Shown here: in pieces, positions 35,534-44,030 of the stretch | Numbering within the stretch: position 1 is the stretch's first letter | Layout: each line of letters opens with the position of its first letter | NCBI GenBank assembly: GCA_964619955.1 | Contig: CAZUJF010000020.1 | Span: forward strand, 1-64,000 | Direction of reading: 5' to 3' | Source: JACQFK01 sp964619955 | Lineage (GTDB): Bacteria > Planctomycetota > MHYJ01 > JACPRB01 | Length of the DNA: 64,000 bases | Program-made: the position numbers and the translations under genes | The notes under the pieces: generated by a model | Told to the model about the DNA's origin: nothing | Seen by the model: the letters and a program-made list of their open reading frames with translations, nothing else | The model's database searches: none

Positions 35534-35866
35534 CTAAACCGGCGCCGCCGCGGGTTCCGCGACGACGGCGGTCCCGTACGCGTAGAGTTCCGCCGCGCCC
35601 TGGGTCACCGCGCTCGTGCTGAAGCGCACATTGAGCACGGCGTTGGCGCCCAGCTGCGTGGCCTGGGCGAGCATGCGCTCCATGGCCTCCCGGCGCGACT
35701 CGGTGAGCAGTTCCGTGTAGCCCTTGAGTTCGCCGCCGACGATGTTCTTGAGGCCGGCCGCGATGTCGCGTCCGATGTGTTTGGCCCGGACCGTGTTGCC
35801 CATCACCATGCCGAGGATCTTGACGATGCGGTGACCGGGCAGGGTTTCCGTGTTGACCACGAGCAT
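35534..35866 (-). CDS. YbjQ family protein (UPF0145)
   Basis: The 110-residue protein has clear family blocks: VNTETLPGHRIVKILGMVMG, the SRREAMERMLAQATQLGANA helix, and VLNVRFSTSAV. Known structures of this family are pentamers; the function is not established. I chose ATG at 35866 over an upstream in-frame ATG because GAGGGG lies just before it and family members start there. First gene of the YbjQ-YbjQ-PrsW unit; divergent from the amidohydrolase gene at 35974. Confidence 0.85.
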   Translation of the reverse strand: MLVVNTETLPGHRIVKILGMVMGNTVRAKHIGRDIAAGLKNIVGGELKGYTELLTESRREAMERMLAQATQLGANAVLNVRFSTSAVTQGAAELYAYGTAVVAEPAAAPV

Positions 35867-35960
35867 GCTGTTCCCCTCGAAACGAACCGGCGGCATCATC
35901 CCCCGAAGGGCACGCATAAGTCAAGGGGACGGTTGTTTGCAAGGGGGCCGTTCCGGCGGC

Positions 35961-35966
35961 TATAGT
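35961..35966 (+). promoter_or_regulatory. -10 box TATAGT upstream of the M20D amidohydrolase
   Basis: TATAGT ends 7 bases before the ATG at 35974 with no ribosome-binding site, matching the leaderless pattern. An intact promoter argues that the gene is alive. Confidence 0.5.
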
Positions 35967-35973
35967 GGCCGCG

Positions 35974-37146
35974 ATGGCCCCTTCTTCCGTCACGACTCGC
36001 GACCGGGCTGAATTGTCCCTGCTCCGGCGCGCGATCCACCGGCAGCCCGAGGCGGGCTTCAAGGAACGCCGGACCGCCGCCCTGATCCGCTCCCGCCTCA
36101 AGGCCTGGGGGGTGGAACACCGCCCTTGTGCGGGCACCGGCACCGTGGCGCTGGTGCGCGGCGCGAAGCCCGGGCCCGTGATCCTCTTCCGGGCGGACAT
36201 GGACGCGCTTCCCCTCCAGGAACTCAACCGGGTCCCCTACGCGTCGCGAATACCCGGCATGATGCATGCCTGAGGGCATGACGCTCATGTGGCGATGAGT
36301 CTCATCGCCGCGCGGATCCTGCAGGGCCGGCGGAAGGACCTGGCCGGCACCGTCAAGTTCATGTTCCAGCCGGCGGAGGAGGGCCCCGGCGGCGCCGCCC
36401 CCATGATGGCCGACGGGCTGCTGAAGGGGCCGGTCGTGGACGCCGCGTTCGCGATCCACGTCTGGAACGACCTGAACACCGGGGACGCGGGCATCCGGAA
36501 CGGCCCGGTCTTCGCCGCCGCCGACGAATTCACGATCCGCGTGACGGGCCGGGGCGGCCACGGGGCGGCTCCGCACCAGACGGCGGACCCGATCGTCGCC
36601 GCGGCCCAGATCGTGACGGCCGCGCAGACGCTCGTCAGCCGCCGGCTGCCGCCCTGGAAAAGCGCCGTGCTCACGTTCGGCCAGATCCACGGCGGCACGC
36701 GGCACAACATCATCCCGGGGGAAGTCGTCCTCAACGGCACGATCCGCACCTTCGAGGAGCCGGTCCGCCGCAGGATCCACCGGGAACTCGCCTCGCTCGC
36801 CTCGGGCGTCGCCCGCGGGCTGGGCGTCGCGGCGGACTGCCGCGTGCACCGGGGCTACCCGCCCACGGTGAACGATCCCGGGATGAGCGACCGCGTCCGG
36901 ACCGTCGCCCGCGAGGCGGGCTTGCGGGTCGTGGCCCAGGACCCCTCGATGGGGGCCGAGGACATGTCGCTCGTCCTGCAGGAGGTCCCGGGCTGCTACC
37001 TCTTCCTGGGCACGCACGATCCGGCGAAGGGCGCGCGGCGGAACAACCATGCCGCGCGCTTCGACATCGACGAGCGGGCGCTGTCCCTGGGCGCCGACCT
37101 CTGGGTCCGCCTGGCCGCGCACTTTCTGGGGGCTTCGAGATGCTGA
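35974..37146 (+). CDS. M20D amidohydrolase with in-frame UGA at the metal-binding Cys: candidate selenoprotein
   Basis: The frame reads through one TGA (36271-36273, codon 100) into 290 more residues; total 390. Around it the protein reads RADMDALPLQ...PGMMHA, stop, GHDAHVAMSL. In IAA-amino acid hydrolase/hippurate hydrolase-type M20D peptidases this position is the Cys of HACGHD, which binds the dimetal site. All other ligands are intact: GHD, PAEEGPGG, AIHVWND near residue 166 and NNHAARFD near 366. The GRGGHGAAPHQTADP dimerisation block is also intact, and no frameshift or second stop exists. A 19-nt palindrome lies 17 nt downstream. Read as selenocysteine this is a full enzyme; the alternative is a single nonsense mutation or sequencing error. 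It overlaps the next gene by 7 bases. Confidence 0.7.
36289..36311 (+). promoter_or_regulatory. Candidate bacterial SECIS hairpin
   Basis: GGCGATGAG-T-CTCATCGCC (36291-36309) is a perfect palindrome. It is extendable by one U-G and one G-C pair, with apical loop GUC or AGUCU. The loop begins about 24-25 nt after the UGA, within the 16-37 nt usual for bacterial SECIS elements, and has G among its first two bases. The hairpin lies inside the coding region, as in bacterial formate dehydrogenase mRNAs. Binding by SelB is inferred only. Confidence 0.55.
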
Positions 37147-37949
37147 GCGGCCCGAATTACTTCGTGTACCTTCCCGGCGGCATCAAGCGCGACGATGCCA
37201 AGATCAAGGGCGTGGCGGCGGCGACGGGCCTGAGCGCCTACGAGGCGAAGGTCATGCTGGGCGCCCCGGGCCCGCGCAAAATCGGGGCCTTCGTCAAGGA
37301 GGAGGAGGCCCAGGGCCAGGCCGTGCTGCTGCGGCAGGCCGGCCTCACGGCGTTCGTGGTCGAGAAGGAGCGCTTTTCGAGGGCGCCGAAGATCTTCAAG
37401 GCCCGGAAGGCGGTGGAGGACGGCGACGGCCTGGTCTTCACGGTCGAAACGCCCCCGGCCCCCGGCGAGATCGAGGCCCGCGTGTTCGACCTGCCTCAGC
37501 CCAAGGGCTTCGTCCAGGCCGTGATCCTCGGGTACTACACGCAGACGACGACGCATGCGGAAGGGGGGAAGTCGAAGGTCTCGACCGTGGGGAAGTCCCA
37601 GGCTCGGGAGCCCTTCGTCCATCTCTACACGGAGGATCCCCACACGGTGCTGGACATCTCGGGGACGAAGGTGCAGCTGCCCTGGACCGCGAAGCTGGCG
37701 GGGATCTTCGGCGAAGCCCGCTGGATGAAGCTCGCGGAGCTGCTCGCGGAATTCTACAAGGCGAAGCTCGACACGACGCTGTTCCGCTTTCCCGACGAGG
37801 TGGGGGCGATCACGGCGGCGTTGAACGTGGACGTTTCCAGGGGCCAGTCCAGTCGCGGGGCGACGGGCGGCAGTTCCTCCGTCGACGACTCCCTGATGGC
37901 GCTGGCGGCCTCCCGGATAATCGTTTATTCCTTGGTCTTCGGCCTCTGA
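37140..37949 (+). CDS. Protein of unknown function, coupled to the amidohydrolase
   Basis: The 269-residue protein has no transmembrane segment or signal peptide. The N-terminal 75 residues (YFVYLPGGIKRDDAKIKGVAA through GQAVLLRQAGLTAFVVEKE) look like the small alpha/beta fold used for helix pairing in ClpS or L7/L12-like domains; this is a weak impression. The middle part is beta-rich. The C-terminal part holds AKLAGIFGEARWMKLAELLAEFYKAKLDTTLF and a Ser/Gly-rich stretch. I do not recognise the family. It overlaps the amidohydrolase gene by 7 bases, so both are probably co-translated. Confidence 0.5.
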   Translation: MLSGPNYFVYLPGGIKRDDAKIKGVAAATGLSAYEAKVMLGAPGPRKIGAFVKEEEAQGQAVLLRQAGLTAFVVEKERFSRAPKIFKARKAVEDGDGLVFTVETPPAPGEIEARVFDLPQPKGFVQAVILGYYTQTTTHAEGGKSKVSTVGKSQAREPFVHLYTEDPHTVLDISGTKVQLPWTAKLAGIFGEARWMKLAELLAEFYKAKLDTTLFRFPDEVGAITAALNVDVSRGQSSRGATGGSSSVDDSLMALAASRIIVYSLVFGL

Positions 37950-37959
37950 TTCCTATGAT
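37932..37959 (+). promoter_or_regulatory. sdhCAB promoter
   Basis: TTGGTC (37932-37937), 16 bases, then TATGAT (37954-37959), inside and just after the 3' end of the preceding gene. The leader of about 35 bases contains GAGAGA shortly before the sdhC ATG. This operon therefore appears to use a conventional leadered mRNA. Confidence 0.5.
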
Positions 37960-37999
37960 AGCGTCCGTGCGGATTCCGAATAATCGATAGAGAGACAGC

Positions 38000-38665
38000 A
38001 TGTCCGATACCTACCTGTGCCGCTTCCTGCGCTCGACGATCGGGCTGAAGGTGGTGATGGCGCTGACCGGCATCGTGCTCAGCGGCTTCGTGGCCGCGCA
38101 CCTGGCCGGCAACCTCCTGCTCTTCGCGGGAGCCGAGAAATTCGACGCCTACGCCCACATGCTCAAGGCGAACCCCGCGGTGCTCTGGGGCGCCCGGCTG
38201 ACGCTGCTGGCCTCGGTCGTCGCGCATGCCGTGGCGGCGGTGATCCTGACGCGCCGGAGCCGCGCCGACGCGCGTCCGGTGCCCTACGCGGTGAAGGGGA
38301 ACCACGGTTCGACCTATGCGGCGCGGACCATGATGCTGGGCGGCCCCATCCTCGCCCTCTTCGTGATCTACCACCTGCTGCATTTCACGGTCGGCACGGC
38401 GCACCCGCAGTTCGACGCCGAGAAGGCCTATCAGAACGTGATCATCGGATTCAGGAAGGTCCCGGTGGTGCTGGTGTATCTGATCGCGATGGCCTCCCTC
38501 TGCCTGCATCTGGGCCACGGGGTCTGGAGCATGCTGCAGACGCTGGGGGTGAACCGTCCGAACTGGGAGCCGGTCCTGCGGCGCGCCTCGATCGGTTTCG
38601 GGGTCGTCATCGCGGCGGGCTTCTCCTCCATCCCGCTGGCCGTCCTCTTCCGCCTCATCAAGTGA
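38000..38665 (+). CDS. sdhC: Succinate dehydrogenase cytochrome b558 subunit
   Basis: The 221-residue membrane subunit has five transmembrane helices, of the single-subunit b558 type found with Bacillus-like and epsilon-type SQR/QFR. Likely haem ligands are the conserved His residues in VAAHLAGNLL, VVAHAVAAV, IYHLLHFTVG and HLGHGVWSML. It anchors SdhAB to the inner membrane and passes electrons to quinone. It is followed 7 bases later by sdhA. There is no sdhD, as expected for this type. Confidence 0.93.
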   Translation: MSDTYLCRFLRSTIGLKVVMALTGIVLSGFVAAHLAGNLLLFAGAEKFDAYAHMLKANPAVLWGARLTLLASVVAHAVAAVILTRRSRADARPVPYAVKGNHGSTYAARTMMLGGPILALFVIYHLLHFTVGTAHPQFDAEKAYQNVIIGFRKVPVVLVYLIAMASLCLHLGHGVWSMLQTLGVNRPNWEPVLRRASIGFGVVIAAGFSSIPLAVLFRLIK

Positions 38666-38672
38666 GACCGTC

Positions 38673-40586
38673 ATGGAACTGAAAGCGAACAGCCCGACCG
38701 GACCCATCGAGACCGCCTGGGAGCGCCACCGCTTCTCCATGAAGCTGGTCAACCCGGCGAACCGCCGGAAGAACACCGTCATCGTCGTCGGCACCGGCCT
38801 GGCGGGCGGCGCCTGCGCGGCCACGCTCGGCGAACTCGGCTACAACGTGAAGTCGTTCTGCTACCAGGATTCGCCCCGGCGCGCGCATTCGATCGCGGCG
38901 CAGGGCGGCATCAACGCGGCGAAGAACTACTCGAACGACGGCGACTCGGTCTACCGGCTCTTCTACGACACGGTCAAGGGCGGCGATTTCCGCGCCCGCG
39001 AACGGAACGTCTACCGCCTCGCCCAGGTGAGCGTCAACATCATCGACCAGTGCGTCGCGCAGGGCGTGCCCTTCGCGCGCGAATACTCGGGCTACCTCAC
39101 GAACCGCTCCTTCGGCGGCACGCAGGTGGCGCGCACGTTCTACGCGCGCGGCCAGACGGGCCAGCAGCTCCTGATCGGCGCGTACTCGTCGCTCTCGCGG
39201 CAGATCGCCGCGGGACGCGTGGAGATGCATCCGCGGACGGAAATGCTCGACCTCGTCGTCATCGACGGCAAGGCCCGCGGGATCGTGACGCGCAACCTGG
39301 TCAGCGGGAAGGTCGAATGCCACGTGGGCGACGCGGTCGTGCTCGCGACCGGCGGCTACGGCAACGTCTTCTACCTGTCCACGAACGCCAAGGGCTGCAA
39401 CACCTCGGCGATCTGGCGCGCGCACCGCCGGGGCGCGGCGATGGCCAACCCCTGCTACACGCAGATCCACCCGACCTGCATCCCCGTCTCGGGGGATTAC
39501 CAGTCCAAGCTGACGCTCATGTCCGAGTCGCTGCGCAACGACGGCCGCATCAGGGTGCCCAAGGCGAAGGGCGACAAGCGGCCGGCGGAGCAGATCGGCG
39601 AGGAAGACCGCGATTACTACCTGGAGCGCCGCTATCCGGGCTTCGGGAACCTGGTGCCCCGCGACGTGGCGTCGCGCGCCGCGAAGGCGGCCTGCGACGA
39701 GGGCCGCGGCGTCGGCGAGACGGGCCTGGGCGTCTATCTCGATTTCGCGGACGCCATCAAGCGCCTCGGCCGCCAGGCCGTGGTGGAGAAGTACGGCAAC
39801 CTCCTGGACATGTACCAGCGCATCACGGGCGAGAACCCCTATCAGGTCCCCATGCGCATCTACCCGGCCATCCACTACACGATGGGCGGCCTCTGGGTGG
39901 ACTACAACCTGCAGAGCAGCATCCCCGGGCTCTTCGTGCTCGGCGAGGCCAACTTCTCCGATCACGGGGCCAACCGGCTGGGCGCCTCGGCGCTCATGCA
40001 GGGCCTGGCGGACGGGTACTTCATCGCGCCCTCCACGATCGCGAACTACCTGGCCTCGACGAAGATCGAGAAGGCCTCCACCGACCACGCCGAGTTCCGC
40101 AAGGTCGAGGAGGAGGTGGGCACCCGGGTGAAGCGGCTGCTTTCCGTCAAGGGGAAGCGCACGGTGGACAGCTTCCACCGCGAGCTCGGCAAGATCTGCT
40201 GGGACAAGTGCGGCATGGCCCGCAACGCGCCGGGCCTGAAGGAGGCGCTCCAGAAGATCCCGGCCCTGCGGGAGGAGTTCTGGACGAACGTCGCCGTGAC
40301 CGGCGGCAACGAGGAATTCAACACGGCCCTCGAGAAGGCGGGCCGCGTGGCCGACTTCCTCGAGTTCGGCGAGCTCATGTGCCTCGACGCGCTGGAGCGC
40401 GACGAGTCCTGCGGCGGCCACTTCCGGGAGGACCACCAGACGCCGGAGGGCGAGGCGCAGCGCGACGACGAGAAGTTCGCTCACGTGGCCGCCTGGGAGT
40501 GGACGGGCGAGGGGAAGAAGCCCGTCCGCCATGCGGAGCCCCTGACGTTCGATTACGTGCACCCGACTCAGCGGAGCTACAAGTAA
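38673..40586 (+). CDS. sdhA: Succinate dehydrogenase / fumarate reductase flavoprotein subunit
   Basis: The 637-residue catalytic subunit has the dinucleotide-binding start IVVGTGLAGGACAATLGELG near residue 32. The covalent-FAD His motif HSIAAQGGINAAKNY lies near 71. The active-site region includes the HPTCIP substrate block near 268 and MRIYPAIHYTMGGLWVDYN. It oxidises succinate to fumarate or runs in reverse; the b558 partner does not settle direction. The stop overlaps the sdhB ATG by one base. Confidence 0.95.
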   Translation: MELKANSPTGPIETAWERHRFSMKLVNPANRRKNTVIVVGTGLAGGACAATLGELGYNVKSFCYQDSPRRAHSIAAQGGINAAKNYSNDGDSVYRLFYDTVKGGDFRARERNVYRLAQVSVNIIDQCVAQGVPFAREYSGYLTNRSFGGTQVARTFYARGQTGQQLLIGAYSSLSRQIAAGRVEMHPRTEMLDLVVIDGKARGIVTRNLVSGKVECHVGDAVVLATGGYGNVFYLSTNAKGCNTSAIWRAHRRGAAMANPCYTQIHPTCIPVSGDYQSKLTLMSESLRNDGRIRVPKAKGDKRPAEQIGEEDRDYYLERRYPGFGNLVPRDVASRAAKAACDEGRGVGETGLGVYLDFADAIKRLGRQAVVEKYGNLLDMYQRITGENPYQVPMRIYPAIHYTMGGLWVDYNLQSSIPGLFVLGEANFSDHGANRLGASALMQGLADGYFIAPSTIANYLASTKIEKASTDHAEFRKVEEEVGTRVKRLLSVKGKRTVDSFHRELGKICWDKCGMARNAPGLKEALQKIPALREEFWTNVAVTGGNEEFNTALEKAGRVADFLEFGELMCLDALERDESCGGHFREDHQTPEGEAQRDDEKFAHVAAWEWTGEGKKPVRHAEPLTFDYVHPTQRSYK

Positions 40587-41362
40587 TGAACCTCACGCTC
40601 AGAATCTGGCGGCAGAAGAACGCGCAGGACGCGGGCCGCTTCGAAACGTACGCGCTCAAGGGCATCAGCGAGCATATGTCGTTCCTCGAGATGCTCGACG
40701 TGCTCAACGAGCAGCTGATCCAGGACGGCCGCGACCCCGTGGCCTTCGACCACGACTGCCGCGAGGGCATCTGCGGCATGTGCGGACTGGTCATCAACGG
40801 CCGCCCCCACGGCCCCTGGAAGGCCACGACCACCTGCCAGCTGCACATGCGCGCGTTCAAGGACGGGGACTCGATCACGATCGAGCCGTTCCGCGCGAAG
40901 GCGTTCCCGGTCGTGCGCGACCTGGTGGTGGACCGCAGCGCGTTCGACCGCATCATCCAGTCGGGCGGTTACGTGAGCGTCAATTCCGGCAGCGCGCCCG
41001 AGGCGAACACCTTCCCGGTGCCCAAGACGACGGCCGACGAGGCCATGAACGCCGCCGCCTGCATCGGCTGCGGCGCCTGCGTCGCGGCCTGCCCCAACGC
41101 CGCCGCGATGCTCTTCACCGGCGCGAAAATCTCGCACCTCGGCATCCTGCCCCAGGGGCAGCCGGAGCGCTGGGAGCGCGGGCTGAAGATGGTGGAGACG
41201 ATGGACGCCCAGGCGTTCGGCCACTGCACCAACATGGCCGAATGCACGGAGGCCTGCCCGAAGGAGATCCCGATCGAGATGATCGCCCGCATGAACCGCG
41301 ATTACGTGCGGGCCACCTTGAAGGGGCCGGCCGCCAAGGTGACGGGCGGCGGGGGACCGTAG
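40586..41362 (+). CDS. sdhB: Succinate dehydrogenase / fumarate reductase iron-sulfur subunit
   Basis: The 258-residue electron-transfer subunit has a 2Fe-2S site in DHDCREGICGMCGLVING (with a later Cys in TTTCQLHM), and a 4Fe-4S site in ACIGCGACVAACPNAAA. Further Cys residues in HCTNMAECTEACPKEIP complete the 3Fe-4S and 4Fe-4S sets. It links SdhA FAD to the haems of SdhC. Last gene of the operon. It is followed by a 79-base gap before the convergent cysteine synthase gene; the gap holds short inverted repeats around GTAGCC and GAGCTC. Confidence 0.95.
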   Translation: MNLTLRIWRQKNAQDAGRFETYALKGISEHMSFLEMLDVLNEQLIQDGRDPVAFDHDCREGICGMCGLVINGRPHGPWKATTTCQLHMRAFKDGDSITIEPFRAKAFPVVRDLVVDRSAFDRIIQSGGYVSVNSGSAPEANTFPVPKTTADEAMNAAACIGCGACVAACPNAAAMLFTGAKISHLGILPQGQPERWERGLKMVETMDAQAFGHCTNMAECTEACPKEIPIEMIARMNRDYVRATLKGPAAKVTGGGGP

Positions 41363-41441
41363 GAACGGTCGCTGGAAGCTGGCAGCCAGTAGCCGGGAGG
41401 AGCCGTCATGACTACGAGCTCCAGCTACAAGCCACCTCTTC

Positions 41442-42422
41442 TCACGCCCAGAGATCGGTGCTGAAGTATTTCATGCCGCTGTCCGGCAGCGTGACCACCA
41501 CGTTCTTGCCCGCCAGGGGGCCCCGCAGCAGCTGCAGCGCGGCCGCCACGTTCGCCCCGGACGTGTAGCCCGCGAAGACGCCTTCCTCACGCGCGAGCCG
41601 GCGCGCCACCTGCGTCGCCTCCTCGTCGGTGACCGCCAGGTAGCCGTCGATCAGCTCCCGCGTCACCAGCTTGAGGTCCGCGCGCGCGTAGCCCGCGCCC
41701 TGGAGGACGTGGCCGCAGCAGGTGATGAGGTGCCCCGCGAGCGCCTCGGCCCCCGAAGGCTCGACCACATAGCAGCGGATGGCCGGGTCGTGCTCCTTCA
41801 GCGCCTGCGCGATCCCGCTGAACGAACCGCCGGTGCCCACCAGGTCGCAGAAGCCGTGGATCTCCCCCCCGGTCCCCCGGATGAAGTCCGGCCCCGTCTG
41901 TTCGTAGTGCGCCCGCGAGTTGGAGGCGCGGTTGAACTGGTCCGCGCGGAACGCCCCGCGCTCCGCGATCACGCGCTGCGCCATTTCCTCGACGAGCTTC
42001 AGGTCGTCCCCCGTCACATGTCCGGCGGTCGAGCCGGCGGCCTGGTCGACCAGGATCACCTCCGCGCCGAGGGCCCTCGAAATCCGGACGCGCTCGGCGG
42101 AGTTGCCCCGGCTCATGATCGCGATGAACGGGTAGCCTTTCACGGCGCAGACCATCGCGAGCCCGTTGCCGGTGTTGCCGCTGGTCACCTCGACGACGGT
42201 CTGCCCCGGCTTCAGGAGCCCCTGGGCCTCCGCGTCCCGGATGATGCTCAGGGCGACGAGGTCCTTCTTGGAACCCATCGGGTTCATGTATTCCAGCTTC
42301 GCGACGAGGCGGCCCTGCACGCCGGAGTTCCGGGTCAGGCGGGACAGTTCGACGAGCGGGGTCTGTCCCACGGCTTCCAGCACGGAGGGCAGCACGCCGG
42401 GGAAGGGCGGGGGGTTGCTCAT
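41442..42422 (-). CDS. Cysteine synthase family PLP enzyme
   Basis: The 326-residue fold-type II PLP enzyme has the Schiff-base Lys in NPMGSKKDLVAL (Lys53). The phosphate-binding loop is TSGNTGNGLAMV, and a glycine-rich VGTGGSFSGIAQAL lies near 190. Substrate contacts appear at GYTSGANVAAAL. The canonical D-R after the Lys is D-L here. Most likely O-acetylserine or O-phosphoserine sulfhydrylase; a cystathionine beta-synthase-like or diaminopropionate-forming role is possible. It is separated from the kinase gene upstream by 18 bases and may be co-transcribed with it. Confidence 0.85.
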   Translation of the reverse strand: MSNPPPFPGVLPSVLEAVGQTPLVELSRLTRNSGVQGRLVAKLEYMNPMGSKKDLVALSIIRDAEAQGLLKPGQTVVEVTSGNTGNGLAMVCAVKGYPFIAIMSRGNSAERVRISRALGAEVILVDQAAGSTAGHVTGDDLKLVEEMAQRVIAERGAFRADQFNRASNSRAHYEQTGPDFIRGTGGEIHGFCDLVGTGGSFSGIAQALKEHDPAIRCYVVEPSGAEALAGHLITCCGHVLQGAGYARADLKLVTRELIDGYLAVTDEEATQVARRLAREEGVFAGYTSGANVAAALQLLRGPLAGKNVVVTLPDSGMKYFSTDLWA

Positions 42423-42440
42423 GGGATGTTCCTCCGGGTG

Positions 42441-43988
<1,548 letters not shown>

Positions 43989-43994
43989 CGCGTC

Positions 43995-44000
43995 AGTATC
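43995..44000 (-). promoter_or_regulatory. -10 box GATACT of the kinase gene
   Basis: On the minus strand GATACT ends 6 bases before the chosen ATG. This supports the start at 43988 rather than the ORF extension upstream. Confidence 0.45.
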
Positions 44001-44030
44001 CTTGGCCGGACGTGGGGAAGTCAACCGGAC

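Noticed and set aside
35974..37146. Amidohydrolase as a frameshifted pseudogene in two pieces
   Set aside because: The two open parts are in the same frame, separated only by one TGA, and no residue is missing at the junction. A frameshift is excluded; only a nonsense codon or Sec remains.
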